Of a stretch of DNA of 64,000 nucleotides, positions 27,230 to 36,942 are shown one piece after another; the stretch's first letter is position 1, and every line of letters starts with the position of its first letter. The notes below the pieces were generated by a model. It was not told the DNA's origin. It did not search any database and saw only the letters and a program-made list of their open reading frames with translations. The translations under genes were made by a program, and so were the position numbers. Origin of the DNA: RUG12519 sp045649685 (lineage in GTDB: Bacteria > Bacillota > Clostridia > Oscillospirales > Ruminococcaceae); assembly GCA_045649685.1 (NCBI GenBank), contig JAZRQJ010000009.1, positions 62,001 through 126,000 of the forward strand, in the 5' to 3' direction.

Positions 27230-29677
27230 ATGAGCGAAACTTTAATAAAATGGATTACACCAAACGAAAATGAACCTAAAAATTATGTTAAAATATTTTT
27301 GTTATCAGGAATTATTGCCAGTCTAATATTCTTGCCTTTTATAATTTTTGATAAAGGATTATTTTTGCTTTATGGTGATTACAATGTTCAACAAATACCA
27401 TTTTATCAATTAGCACATGATGCCATTAGAAATGGTTCTTTTGGTTGGAACTGGCATACAGATTTAGGAGCCAACTTTATTGCATCATATAGTTTTTATC
27501 TATTAGGAAGTCCATTCTTTTGGTTAACAATACCATTTCCAAATGAGTTTTTACCATATTTAATGACTCCATTATTTATTTTAAAATTTTCAACAGCTGC
27601 TTTAACGTCATATATATTTATTCGTCGTTTTACTAAAACCACATATATGGCTTTCTTCGGATCATTAATGTATACTTTTTCAGGTTTTATGATATACAAT
27701 ATATTCTATAATCATTTTCATGAAATAGTAGCATTTTTTCCGTTGATGCTAATTGGAATGGAAGAATTAATGGTAAATAAGCGAAAAGGATTATTCGCTG
27801 CTGCTGTTGCATTAAATTTATTGGCAAGTTACTACTTTTTTGTTCCATCTGTTGTGTTTTTAATAATATATTTTATTGTTCGTTGTTTAACAGGAAATTT
27901 TGAATTAAAAATAAACTCTTTAGTTTGCATATTCACAGAATCTATATTAGGGGTTATGATGGGAATTATTTTATTTATACCATCCGCACTAATGGTTATG
28001 CAAAATCCCAGAGTTGGAGGAATGCTATTAGGGTTTGACATGTTATTTTACGACAATCCTCAAAAATATGCATTAATAGTTCAAAGTCTTTTCTTTCCTC
28101 CAGATATGCCCGCTTTTCCTAATTTTTTTCCAAAAGCAGACGCAAAATGGTATTCTGTAGCTGCATATCTGCCAATGTTTAGTATGATTGGGGTTATATC
28201 TTTCATAAAAGAAAAGAGAAAATCATGGCTTAAATATATACTCATCACATTATTTATAGTTATGTTTATACCAATACTAAACAGCGTATTTAATGGACTA
28301 AACTCATCATTCTATACAAGATGGTTTTATATTTTAACACTTATGACATCTTTAGCTACAGCTATATCTTTAGAGAGAAAAAATATAGATATATCTTTCG
28401 GAATAAAAGCTAATTTAATAATTGTTGGTTGTTTTTCTTTAATAGGCATATTGCCAAAAAAAGAAGATGGAACAATTTTATTTTTTCAGATGCCAGAACA
28501 TCCAATCATGTTTTGGATAAATATATTACTAACAATTTCTGGAACAATTATTACGTATAAATTAACAAAAAAATCAAAGAAAGATATTAAACAATTTTTC
28601 AAAAATTCTGTAATAACATTATGTGCTTTTATATTTATATATTCAACAGCACAAATAACATGGGGAAAATGTTATGGTGGATTAGATGCATATGAAAATA
28701 TTGTTGAAAATGGTCTTAATACTAGGTTTGATTTGGATAAGACAGATTTTTATAGAATTGATTTGTATGGAGAAGATAATACAGATAATTGGCCTATGTT
28801 TTGGAAAGAACCCACAATACAAGCTTTTCAAAGCACAGTTCCAGCATCAATAATGACATTTTATAAAAATATGGATATTAAAAGAGATGTGGCTTCTAGA
28901 CCAGACACTGACCGATATGATGCATTGCGACATTTCTTATCTGTAAAATATATATTCATGAAAGAAGGTTCATCATCAAAACTTCCTGCGGGTTTTGAAT
29001 TCTATAGTAATCAAAATGGATTTAATATATATGAAAACAAATATTTTATGCCAATAGGTTTTGCAATGAACAAATATATACAAACTAATACTTGGCAAAA
29101 CACAAATTCACTACAAAAAGACAGATTGTTGTTAAAGGGAGTTTTGTTAGATGAAGCTCAAGAAGAAAAATATAAAGAATTTTTAATTCCTATTTCAACC
29201 GAAAATGCTAATAAATTAACAGACGACCAAATGATATTAGACATTCAAAAATTAAAACAAAATGAATGTAAAAACTTTAATTACAATTCTTATGAATTTA
29301 AAACTGATGTATCTTTAGATAATGATAATCTAGTAGTGTTTACAGTCCCATATGAGTCTGGATGGACAGCAACCGTAAATGGAAATCCAACTGATGTTGA
29401 AAATATAGATTCTGGAATGATGGCAGTTAAATGTAACAAGGGTGAAAATCATATCGTTTTCAAATATAAAACTCCTGGCTTAATGGAATCAACAGTTATA
29501 ACAATTATAGGAATTATTTTGTATATTATATATCTTTTAATAAACAAAAAATTATGTAAAAATAATCCTGATAAATATAATCCTATAAATTATGGGCAAA
29601 CACTAGAACTAGAAGCAGATGAAAAAATCCCAACTAATAGTGATATACAAAATTTTTATAAAGAAAATAATAAGTAA
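27230..29677 (+). CDS. YfhO family membrane protein (glycosyltransferase-like)
   Basis: This large polytopic membrane protein of 815 residues starts at the ATG 12 nt after AGGAGG. About 12 hydrophobic helices span residues 20-470 and one more lies near 735-755, flanking an extracytoplasmic C-terminal region that ends in a beta-rich segment (VVFTVPYESGWTATVNG), which is diagnostic of YfhO. The conserved acidic GDYNVQQIPFYQ after the first helix resembles GT-C active-site loops. YfhO proteins decorate teichoic acids or other surface glycans using polyprenyl-linked sugars. It is convergent with the GT4 gene, which may supply lipid-linked substrates; that link is inference. Confidence 0.87.
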   Translation: MSETLIKWITPNENEPKNYVKIFLLSGIIASLIFLPFIIFDKGLFLLYGDYNVQQIPFYQLAHDAIRNGSFGWNWHTDLGANFIASYSFYLLGSPFFWLTIPFPNEFLPYLMTPLFILKFSTAALTSYIFIRRFTKTTYMAFFGSLMYTFSGFMIYNIFYNHFHEIVAFFPLMLIGMEELMVNKRKGLFAAAVALNLLASYYFFVPSVVFLIIYFIVRCLTGNFELKINSLVCIFTESILGVMMGIILFIPSALMVMQNPRVGGMLLGFDMLFYDNPQKYALIVQSLFFPPDMPAFPNFFPKADAKWYSVAAYLPMFSMIGVISFIKEKRKSWLKYILITLFIVMFIPILNSVFNGLNSSFYTRWFYILTLMTSLATAISLERKNIDISFGIKANLIIVGCFSLIGILPKKEDGTILFFQMPEHPIMFWINILLTISGTIITYKLTKKSKKDIKQFFKNSVITLCAFIFIYSTAQITWGKCYGGLDAYENIVENGLNTRFDLDKTDFYRIDLYGEDNTDNWPMFWKEPTIQAFQSTVPASIMTFYKNMDIKRDVASRPDTDRYDALRHFLSVKYIFMKEGSSSKLPAGFEFYSNQNGFNIYENKYFMPIGFAMNKYIQTNTWQNTNSLQKDRLLLKGVLLDEAQEEKYKEFLIPISTENANKLTDDQMILDIQKLKQNECKNFNYNSYEFKTDVSLDNDNLVVFTVPYESGWTATVNGNPTDVENIDSGMMAVKCNKGENHIVFKYKTPGLMESTVITIIGIILYIIYLLINKKLCKNNPDKYNPINYGQTLELEADEKIPTNSDIQNFYKENNK

Positions 29678-29678
29678 T

Positions 29679-29727
29679 AAAAAAGAAAAAACAGTAATTT
29701 ATAAATTTTACTGTTTTTTTCTTTTTT
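29679..29727. terminator. Bidirectional terminator between yfhO-like and GT4 genes
   Basis: The arms ACAGTAA (29691-29697) and TTACTGT (29708-29714) are extended by an A-rich 5' flank and a T-rich 3' flank that also pair. The result is a hairpin with U-runs on both strands, serving both convergent genes. The right arm includes the GT4 stop codon. Confidence 0.8.
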
Positions 29728-30946
29728 GATTTATTTTTATATTTTTAAAAGAAAATTTATGATCATTGGGTTTTGTCTTAACATGTATATTTAAAGCATC
29801 ATTATAAATTTCTAATAAATTGTTTGCTAATTCAACGTCACTATATTTCATAACTGATTCTCTAGAATTTTGATGCAACTTTATTTTTTCTTCATCCGAC
29901 ATATTTTTATACGAATCTATTAGTTTTTTCATTTCCTCAGCATTTCTATATATAAAACCATTTACACCATCAATAACTTGTCCCTTATTTAATTTATCAT
30001 ATATATGTAGGACAGGTAAACCAACCGCCATAGCTTCTAACATAGATATAGAATTTGTATCGGACAGTGAAGCGGTTATATATAAATCACATATCGCATA
30101 ATATGGGACTAGCTCTTCATGTAATATTTTGCCCAAAAACTTAACTTGATTATCAATACCAAGATCTTTTGAATATTTTTCCAACTCATCTTTAGATGGT
30201 CCATCGCCAAAAATTAACAATCTGCATTTATCTTTTTGACTAATTACTTCACTCCAATATTTTAAAAGAACATCTACACTTTTTTCTTTACCTAATCTTC
30301 CACAAAAACATATGATTAGTTCATCATCACAAATTCCTAACTTCTGTTTAATTGATGTTTTTTGAGATTCAGTTACACATTTAATATCAAATTTATCCAA
30401 TTCAACAGGATTAGGAACAACATAAACAGGCTTGTCTACCCCACAACATCTAAAAAACTCTTCAACTTTTTTTGATGGTCCTGTGAGACACGTTGCCTTC
30501 TCAGCTAAAATTTTAGCATATGCATGAGCAGTTTTTTTTGCGATTTTTATAAATTTTTTAGGTGCAACATAATATAAATAGTCGTCATACATAGTATGCA
30601 TAGTATATACTAACGGAACATTAAGCAATTTAGCAGCTATAGTTCCCGAATATCCAACACCAAATTCAGTATGAATATGAATTATATCAGGGTTGAAACT
30701 CTTAATATACTTATATCTGCTGTGACTTGTAGGAGTTGCAACTCCATAATTATATAACTTTTTAAAACTAATACTCGGACAATACAAAACCCCATTTTCA
30801 ACATAATGGTGTTTCGCTTCAGGCAAAGCACAAACTACAAGTACTTCATGTCCCAATTTTTCAAGTCCAGATTTTAAAGCTCTAACATGAGTTACTACTC
30901 CATTAATTAAAGGTATATATGTTTCGGTAAATAAAGCTATTTTCAT
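29708..30946 (-). CDS. Glycosyltransferase family 4 (diacylglycerol glucosyltransferase-like)
   Basis: This GT-B fold glycosyltransferase of 412 residues has the N-terminal MKIALFTETYIPLINGVVTHV typical of GT4 lipid glycosyltransferases. HIHTEFGVG and YTMHTMYDDYLYYV lie in the acceptor domain. The nucleotide-sugar site in the C-terminal domain is FCGRLGKEKSVD, FGDGPSKDELE and the E-x7-E-like SLSDTNSISMLEAMAVG. A Lys/Asn-rich tail follows. The first residues resemble alpha-monoglucosyldiacylglycerol synthases. It probably makes glycolipid anchors at the inner membrane leaflet, but the donor and acceptor cannot be read from sequence. GAGGAG lies before the ATG. Confidence 0.88.
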   Translation of the reverse strand: MKIALFTETYIPLINGVVTHVRALKSGLEKLGHEVLVVCALPEAKHHYVENGVLYCPSISFKKLYNYGVATPTSHSRYKYIKSFNPDIIHIHTEFGVGYSGTIAAKLLNVPLVYTMHTMYDDYLYYVAPKKFIKIAKKTAHAYAKILAEKATCLTGPSKKVEEFFRCCGVDKPVYVVPNPVELDKFDIKCVTESQKTSIKQKLGICDDELIICFCGRLGKEKSVDVLLKYWSEVISQKDKCRLLIFGDGPSKDELEKYSKDLGIDNQVKFLGKILHEELVPYYAICDLYITASLSDTNSISMLEAMAVGLPVLHIYDKLNKGQVIDGVNGFIYRNAEEMKKLIDSYKNMSDEEKIKLHQNSRESVMKYSDVELANNLLEIYNDALNIHVKTKPNDHKFSFKNIKINQKRKKQ

Positions 30947-30985
30947 AAAATATTCTCCTCGTATGAATTTTTTAAATTCGTTAAT

Positions 30986-31013
30986 ATTATATCACAATTA
31001 TTGTCAAAAACAA
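30986..31013 (-). promoter_or_regulatory. Candidate promoter of the GT4 gene
   Basis: TTGTTT, a 16-bp spacer and an extended -10 TGATATAAT are read on the minus strand, about 40 nt before the start. The -35 box is imperfect. Confidence 0.5.
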
Positions 31014-31093
31014 CCTAACAATATTTTTAATAAAAATTTATAGCACTAAATTCACTTTATTATTGACATTTAGTAGACTTTTTATTTAAGCTT

Positions 31094-31102
31094 TGATATA
31101 AT
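31094..31102 (+). promoter_or_regulatory. Extended -10 promoter of the flippase gene
   Basis: TGATATAAT is an exact extended -10 element about 45 nt before the flippase ATG. No good -35 lies at 17 bp; a TTGACA at 31063 is too far upstream (28 bp). Confidence 0.45.
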
Positions 31103-31146
31103 TAAGTTTGTGTCAAATTATATTATTCTGAAATTGAGGTCATGGT

Positions 31147-32541
31147 ATGGGTCGACTTTTAAAAAATATTAGCATATATTTTGCTGGAAATGTTATTAAT
31201 AGGTGTATGGGCTTTGTTGTTATGTCAGTTGCAACATACGTCCTAACTAATCAAAGTGATTTTGGATATTATTCAATGTCATCAAATATGATAAACATAA
31301 TAATGACTCTTGTTTGTCTTCAAGCGTGGACAGCGATTATAAGATTTGTTTTTGATTATGATAAAAAAGTAGATAAAATACAAGTTATTACAACAGGATA
31401 TTTTATAGAATTTATAACTTTTATAATATATACCCTAGGATATATTATTTTTAATTTAATGTTTCCCGTTAGGGATTCTATAGAATTATACATAATGAGT
31501 TTTGGATATGTACTTAATCAAGGTGTTCAATTTGCATGCAGAGGACTTGGTAAAAATAAGCTATATGTAATATCTGGGATTGTTGGATCAGCATCACAAT
31601 TAATATCAAGTATTGTGTTTTTATTTGTTTTTCATATGACATCTAATGCACTAATCCTAGCTATGGCAATATCTTATATTACTCAGGCATTATTTATAGA
31701 ATTATTTTTAAAAAGTATATATTATTTTAAGCCTAAATATATTAATTTGAAATTATCGAAGAAAATGTTAAAATATTGTATTCCAAATGCACTTAATTAT
31801 GCAGCATCTTGGATTAACGAATCATTAAACGTTAATATAATCGGAATGTATATTAATCAGTCTGCTGCTGGTATATTCACTGCTGCTTTTAAAATGAATT
31901 CTTTAATTTCATTGGTAATGATAGCATTTAATTTAGCATTTCAAGAATATTCTTTTTCAATTAATAAAGACAATGTTAGAGAGAAAATGTATAATAAAGT
32001 ATTTGTAGCTTTTATTAGATTTATGAGTTGTGGCATTATGATGCTAATTCCAATAACTTCTATATTGTTTTCCTTTATAATTGGCCCTGCATATGAGAGT
32101 GCAAAGGAACTTGTTCCATTACTATATATAGGATGTTTTTTAAACTCTTTACAAGCTTTTTTAGGATCTATAATGCAAGCTGAAAAAAAAGTTAATTTGT
32201 TATTTATATCGCAATTCATAGGTTCTATTGTTACAGTCTCTGTAATGCTAACAACTATAAATTTTGTAGGACTACATTCCGCGGCCATTTCCATGATTGC
32301 CTGTTTTTTAACGGTAAATATAATTAGAATATGCGGTTTACGTCCAAATATAGTCTTAAAGTTTAATATGACATATTTTCTTCATTTTTCATTAATGTTT
32401 ATTTTAACGGTATATATATATATCAATTGCAACGAGTTAATTAATTTATTATATTGTCCTATTGTTGGTATATACTTTCTATTTTGTATTAGACATTTAA
32501 TTAAAAATGTAAAACAAACAATATCAAAACGTGTAAACTAA
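31147..32541 (+). CDS. Polysaccharide flippase (Wzx/MOP superfamily)
   Basis: A 464-residue membrane protein with about 12-14 hydrophobic helices, the pattern of oligosaccharide flippases of the MVF/MOP superfamily. The N-terminus GRLLKNISIYFAGNVINRCMGFV and the QSDFGYYSMSSN segment resemble the PF01943/PF13440 start. Such proteins move undecaprenyl-PP-linked glycan units across the membrane. GAGGT lies 6 nt before the ATG. It is 29 nt upstream of the glycosylphosphotransferase gene, so the pair probably act together: one initiates and the other flips the lipid-linked unit. The substrate is unknown. Confidence 0.85.
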   Translation: MGRLLKNISIYFAGNVINRCMGFVVMSVATYVLTNQSDFGYYSMSSNMINIIMTLVCLQAWTAIIRFVFDYDKKVDKIQVITTGYFIEFITFIIYTLGYIIFNLMFPVRDSIELYIMSFGYVLNQGVQFACRGLGKNKLYVISGIVGSASQLISSIVFLFVFHMTSNALILAMAISYITQALFIELFLKSIYYFKPKYINLKLSKKMLKYCIPNALNYAASWINESLNVNIIGMYINQSAAGIFTAAFKMNSLISLVMIAFNLAFQEYSFSINKDNVREKMYNKVFVAFIRFMSCGIMMLIPITSILFSFIIGPAYESAKELVPLLYIGCFLNSLQAFLGSIMQAEKKVNLLFISQFIGSIVTVSVMLTTINFVGLHSAAISMIACFLTVNIIRICGLRPNIVLKFNMTYFLHFSLMFILTVYIYINCNELINLLYCPIVGIYFLFCIRHLIKNVKQTISKRVN

Positions 32542-32570
32542 TGATTTTAGCTTAAGGAGAATGTTAAAGT

Positions 32571-34067
32571 ATGAAACGTATTAAAATTGCTACAAAATTA
32601 GAAAAAACATTTTTGTTCATAATAAAATTTTGTATGATCGTTTTGTTGTTTTGTGCATTTTTTAGTTTGTTTTATAAACAAATTCCCCAATTAAAAACAA
32701 TTAACCGTACATCTATAATATCTTTTGGTATGTTTATTGTTGCCGTTTGTGGATCTATAAGAATATACGGTGGATTCCCTGTAGGTAAAAAAAATGTATC
32801 TGATATAAGAAATTCTGCAATATTGGGTACTTTAGTTGGAGATGTAATAACTTTTTTAACAATGCATATAATGGGAATTAGTTCAACCAAGTATTATGAG
32901 TTTTCTGATGAATTTGTTGGTCCTATAGATGCGTTATCTAATGATACTCATCCTTCATTTTCTATGTTTGTAAATCATTATATTCAAGAAAAAATTATAC
33001 CCGGTCTTTGCTTACTATTGATTGCATTTTTAATACAAATAATAATAATTTGGATATTTGCTAAATTTTCCAATGCAATTTATTTTAAGTTTAATCAACC
33101 CAAAAAAACCTTAATTATATATAGCCACGAAAAAGATTTACCAGTACTAGTTTCAAAAATCAAAAAAAGCCCATTACGCTGGAAACTAACACAATTAGTA
33201 AAATATGATGATATAAAAATAGGAAGAAAAATTCGAGGAAATAGTGCTGTTTTCTTCTTCAACGTACCTAGACATGTACGAACAGATTTAATTGAATTTT
33301 GTTATAAACACAATAAAGATATATACATATATCCAGATATTTCAGATATAATAATATATAGTTCATCCACATTACTTGTTGATGATACTACCGTCTTAGC
33401 ATCAACAGACTACGGAATGAGTTTTGAACAACTTTTCTTAAAACGACTAGGCGATATTATTTTTTCATTGCTATTAATAATTATCACAAGTCCTATTATG
33501 CTGTTTTCAGCAATAGCAATAAAATTATACGATAAAGGGCCAATACTATATAAACAAAAAAGATTAACTAAAGATGCCCAAGAATTTAATGTGTTTAAAT
33601 TTAGATCCATGATAGTTAATGCTGAAAAACACACTGGAGCAATGATTGCGAAAAAAAATGATAGCAGAATAACACCTATAGGAAAATTTTTAAGAAGATT
33701 TAGAATTGATGAATTACCACAATTATTTAACATATTTAAGGGTGATATGAGTGTGGTTGGCCCAAGACCGGAACGAATGGAAATCGCGGAAGAATATCAA
33801 AAATATCTTCCTGAATTTCAATATAGATTAAAAGTAAAAGCGGGACTAACGGGTCTTGCACAAATAATGAGTAAATACAATACAACACCGAAAGACAAGC
33901 TAACTCTAGATATTGCATATATTCAACAATATTCACTATGGTTAGATATAAAAATTATTTTAAGAACATTGATAGTATTTTTAAAATCAGATAGCACGGA
34001 AGGAAACAAAAGATTATCTAAAGACGTTATTGAATTTGTAGAAAACGAATTAAACAAACAAAAATAA
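32571..34067 (+). CDS. Polyprenyl glycosylphosphotransferase (bacterial sugar transferase)
   Basis: This 498-residue protein transfers a sugar-1-phosphate to undecaprenyl phosphate, starting surface-glycan assembly. Membrane helices lie near residues 12-35, 42-60 and 140-165, followed by a nucleotide-binding-like domain and the catalytic domain with its re-entrant helix (about 285-325). The PF02397 core is clear: KRLGDIIFSLLL, GPILYKQKR, FKFRSM, RRFRIDELPQLFNIFKGDMSVVGPRPE and KAGLTGLAQI. AAGGAG lies before the ATG. It is adjacent to the flippase. The identity of the sugar cannot be read. Confidence 0.9.
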   Translation: MKRIKIATKLEKTFLFIIKFCMIVLLFCAFFSLFYKQIPQLKTINRTSIISFGMFIVAVCGSIRIYGGFPVGKKNVSDIRNSAILGTLVGDVITFLTMHIMGISSTKYYEFSDEFVGPIDALSNDTHPSFSMFVNHYIQEKIIPGLCLLLIAFLIQIIIIWIFAKFSNAIYFKFNQPKKTLIIYSHEKDLPVLVSKIKKSPLRWKLTQLVKYDDIKIGRKIRGNSAVFFFNVPRHVRTDLIEFCYKHNKDIYIYPDISDIIIYSSSTLLVDDTTVLASTDYGMSFEQLFLKRLGDIIFSLLLIIITSPIMLFSAIAIKLYDKGPILYKQKRLTKDAQEFNVFKFRSMIVNAEKHTGAMIAKKNDSRITPIGKFLRRFRIDELPQLFNIFKGDMSVVGPRPERMEIAEEYQKYLPEFQYRLKVKAGLTGLAQIMSKYNTTPKDKLTLDIAYIQQYSLWLDIKIILRTLIVFLKSDSTEGNKRLSKDVIEFVENELNKQK

Positions 34068-34068
34068 T

Positions 34069-34311
34069 CTATACCATTAAAAATTTATTCAGTAAGACTA
34101 ATGTTAATACTCCTGGAATACCAGCCGTAGCAGATATACAAGCAATAAATACATTCAAGTTAATCAGATTTGGCGAAAATATACCTAATATACCCAACGA
34201 TATTAAACCAGAACTTGTTCCTAAAAATGCGGATTTAATAAAACTATTACATCTCATATAGTAACTCAACATTATGATCAAAATAATTGATATTACGATA
34301 ATTTCAAACAT
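34069..34311 (-). CDS. Pro-sigmaK processing inhibitor BofA-like protein
   Basis: An 80-residue protein with two or three membrane helices. The C-terminal block NLINLNVFIACISATAGIPGVLTLVLLN matches the BofA pattern of a small membrane protein with a late GIPGV motif. In Bacillus BofA holds the SpoIVFB protease inactive in the outer forespore membrane until late sporulation. The neighbour upstream is YaaL-like, the same pair order as in Bacillus (yaaL-bofA), which strengthens the call. A conserved N-terminal first helix is present. No other function is evident. Confidence 0.72.
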   Translation of the reverse strand: MFEIIVISIILIIMLSYYMRCNSFIKSAFLGTSSGLISLGILGIFSPNLINLNVFIACISATAGIPGVLTLVLLNKFLMV

Positions 34312-34329
34312 AGGCGGTTCCTTTCATAA

Positions 34330-34605
34330 TTATACTGCTAAAGAATATTCAATATCAGTTTTTATTCCCTTTTTTCTTGCTTCTTTTATCAGATAATTAT
34401 ATTTAGCTTCTAAAGAATCTATCTGATATATACATGAATCTATTAAATCTAAGTTGGTTTGAGAATTGAACAATAATTGAGCGTGTTCAAGTTGATCTTT
34501 TACTTCTGCTAATTCGAGTAAAATTTTATCGCTATGCCTGTTGTTTTTTTTAAAATATTGATTAATAATCGCTAATAAATTACGTACTTTTTCTATCAAT
34601 TTCAT
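34330..34605 (-). CDS. YaaL-like DUF2508 protein
   Basis: A 91-residue helical soluble protein with the DUF2508 pattern LLELAEVKDQLEHAQLLF followed by LIDSCIYQIDSLEAKYNYLI and KEARKKG. Members are short proteins of unknown function found immediately before bofA in Firmicutes, as here (18 nt apart). ATG at 34605 is chosen, with a GGGGTG Shine-Dalgarno 6 nt upstream; the longer frame would include it. In Bacillus recR lies just before yaaL; here it is absent. Confidence 0.72.
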   Translation of the reverse strand: MKLIEKVRNLLAIINQYFKKNNRHSDKILLELAEVKDQLEHAQLLFNSQTNLDLIDSCIYQIDSLEAKYNYLIKEARKKGIKTDIEYSLAV

Positions 34606-34782
34606 AATTAACACCCCACACACACTTTAAAAATTAATATATAAATTTCAATGGTAGTATTAACCAATTATAAAATTTTTATATACATATTTATAATAAA
34701 AATATAAAATCACTTTTAAATCCTATATTTATACTATTCAAAATATTGATTTTTAATTACAAAATAATAATTAATTGTCTAT

Positions 34783-34823
34783 AAAAAATCACCATGTTTT
34801 ATGTATTAAACACAGTGATTTTA
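34783..34823 (-). terminator. Terminator of the pab operon
   Basis: On the minus strand AAAATCAC and GTGATTTT form the outer stem with an inner TGTTT/AAACA pairing, followed by a T-run. It begins right after the pabC stop codon. The remaining gap to the YaaL-like gene (34624-34782) is A/T-rich with no other clear signal. Confidence 0.82.
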
Positions 34824-35564
34824 TTATTTGAAGTTATAATCATAGTAAATTTTCATACATTTTTTTGTTATATCATTGTTAAAATATCTCTTATTTTCAA
34901 AAGATGTAACTGGCATAATTCCCATCAAAGAATTAGTAATAAAACATTCATCCATTTGATATATATCTTTAGGATATATTGATATTTCTTTTACAGGTAA
35001 ATATGTCATCAAAAATCTACGTACAATTCCTGGCAAAAGACCACAAGAAAGTTTAGGTGTGTAAATTTGAGATTCTTTCACAAAAAAAATATTACTTAAA
35101 CTCCCTTCACAAATTTCACCTTTCGTATTTAAAAATATTACTTCATCCGAATCATCATCTACAAGTTTCTTTGCTAAGATATTATCTCCAAAATTAATGG
35201 TCTTATGATATACTAAAGGCGATGTTTCATTTCTAAGAATATTACTATAACTCAATTTAAAACCTTTTTTATAATCATTTTCACTATATGGATTATTTCG
35301 AAATTTAAAAATTGTATTTTTTGAGGAAGCAATAATTTTCATAGCATGCAAATCTGGTATTCTTATTTTTTTAACAAACAACTGTGTTTCTAACCAACCA
35401 AGTACATCATCTTCAGACAATTCTTTTTTTATACCAAAAAATTTCAATGCTTTATTTAGTCTCTGTAAATGCCAATCTAATAATATAGGTTTTCCTTCTT
35501 TTAAACATATAGTTTCAAAAGCACCCATCCCAAACTGATATCCATCATCTAATTCTATATTCAT
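34824..35564 (-). CDS. pabC: Aminodeoxychorismate lyase (class IV aminotransferase)
   Basis: This PLP enzyme of fold type IV releases pyruvate and 4-aminobenzoate from aminodeoxychorismate. FGMGAFETICLKEGKPILLDWHLQRL is the typical N-terminal block; the PLP lysine is in YHKTINFGDNILAKK. EGSLSNIFFVKE and GLLPGIVRRFLM are typical of the group. Branched-chain or D-amino-acid aminotransferases share the fold, but the position after pabA and pabB, with a 20-nt overlap onto pabB, supports PabC. At 246 residues the length is normal. Confidence 0.88.
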   Translation of the reverse strand: MNIELDDGYQFGMGAFETICLKEGKPILLDWHLQRLNKALKFFGIKKELSEDDVLGWLETQLFVKKIRIPDLHAMKIIASSKNTIFKFRNNPYSENDYKKGFKLSYSNILRNETSPLVYHKTINFGDNILAKKLVDDDSDEVIFLNTKGEICEGSLSNIFFVKESQIYTPKLSCGLLPGIVRRFLMTYLPVKEISIYPKDIYQMDECFITNSLMGIMPVTSFENKRYFNNDITKKCMKIYYDYNFK

Positions 35565-36942
35565 AGTCCTTCCCTTTCACAAAATCAACTTCCAGTGCTT
35601 TCAATAATGCCTTTGCTTTATGCCATGTTTCTTCAAACTCAAATGAAGAATTTGACTCGTAAGTTATGCCTCCTCCAACACCAATATTATAAACACCATC
35701 CTTGTACACAGCCGTACGAATTACAATATTAAAATCACAATCACCATCAAGTGATATATACCCAATTGAGCCAGTATATAAATTTCTGCAATTTCGTTCT
35801 TGCTGATCTATTAACTCCATAGCTCTTAACTTAGGTGCACCAGTAATAGATCCTCCCGGAAAAGCAACTTCTAATAAATCTATTATGGTTTTGTTAGATT
35901 TGAGTTGTCCTTCAACATTTGAAACTAAATGAAATAATGTTGAATAAGTTTCAATTTCAAATAGTTCCGTGACTTTTACAGTTTCCGGCATACATACACG
36001 GTTAAAATCGTTTCTTTCTAAATCAACAATCATTAATAATTCACTACGATCTTTTTCTGATCCAGCTAACTCTTTCTTCAATAATTCATCTTCTGCTATA
36101 GTTTTTCCCCTTTTTCTAGTTCCCTTAATTGGTCTAGTCATTGCTTTTCCATTTTGAACTTTCAAAAATCTTTCTGGAGAAGCACAAACTATTTGAAAAC
36201 TTCCATAATCTAAATAAGCTCCAAAAGGCGACGGATTTTGTTTTCTCAATCTACAAAACATAGAATATGGTTCACATGCACTCTCTACTCTCAATTGTTG
36301 TGTCATGTTAACAACATAAATATCTCCGTCCACAACATAATTAATCATATTATTAACTGCTTGCATATAATCTTTCTTAGTAAAGTCGCTTTCTATTTTA
36401 ACATATTTTAAAAATTGATATGCATTTTTAGTGTTTTCTACAAAATTGTGTTCTTCTAACAATTTTTGCAATTTTTCTATACACTCAAAAGCTTCTTCAG
36501 AATTACCATTTGCAACCAAATACAAGACATTTTCTTGGTGATCCTCTATAACAAATATATCATAAAAACAAAATACACAGTCTGGTATATTTAATTTCAC
36601 CTTATGTTGACTAGATATGCCTGCTTTTTTTATGCCAAAATCATACGAAAAATATCCTATCGCCCCAGATATAATTGGTAAATTTGTTTCATTATATTCA
36701 CGATTATTATACAAATATTTTCGCATATATTCTAAAATTTCTCCATCAACTAAAATATCATTAACCTTAAACTCTTCTCCATGTTGTACTAACTTTAAAT
36801 AAGGTCTACATGCAATAATAGAATATTGTCCTAAATTTCCATGCAATGAAGAATCTAAAAACACAGCTTCCTCACGTGATTGTAATAAATCAAATATTTT
36901 GTCAATAGTAGGATATTTTTTAAGTTTCTTTATAAAGTGCAT
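35545..36942 (-). CDS. pabB: Aminodeoxychorismate synthase component I
   Basis: This chorismate-binding enzyme forms 4-amino-4-deoxychorismate with ammonia from PabA. The C-terminal catalytic domain contains GDIYVVNMTQQL, SPERFLKV, TRPIKGTRKRGKT, VDLERNDFNRVC, PGGSITGAPKLRAMELI and GYISLDGDCDFNIVIRT. The TRPIKGT lysine is the residue that acts as nucleophile in PabB enzymes and is Ala/other in anthranilate synthase, so PabB is favoured over TrpE. The N-terminal half is the usual regulatory domain. It overlaps pabA by 23 nt and pabC by 20 nt, indicating coupled translation. Confidence 0.92.
   Translation of the reverse strand: MHFIKKLKKYPTIDKIFDLLQSREEAVFLDSSLHGNLGQYSIIACRPYLKLVQHGEEFKVNDILVDGEILEYMRKYLYNNREYNETNLPIISGAIGYFSYDFGIKKAGISSQHKVKLNIPDCVFCFYDIFVIEDHQENVLYLVANGNSEEAFECIEKLQKLLEEHNFVENTKNAYQFLKYVKIESDFTKKDYMQAVNNMINYVVDGDIYVVNMTQQLRVESACEPYSMFCRLRKQNPSPFGAYLDYGSFQIVCASPERFLKVQNGKAMTRPIKGTRKRGKTIAEDELLKKELAGSEKDRSELLMIVDLERNDFNRVCMPETVKVTELFEIETYSTLFHLVSNVEGQLKSNKTIIDLLEVAFPGGSITGAPKLRAMELIDQQERNCRNLYTGSIGYISLDGDCDFNIVIRTAVYKDGVYNIGVGGGITYESNSSFEFEETWHKAKALLKALEVDFVKGKDYEYRIR

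Noticed and set aside
31063..31068. TTGACA as -35 of the flippase promoter
   Set aside because: It is 28 bp from the -10 at 31097, too far for sigma-A; the extended -10 alone is more likely.
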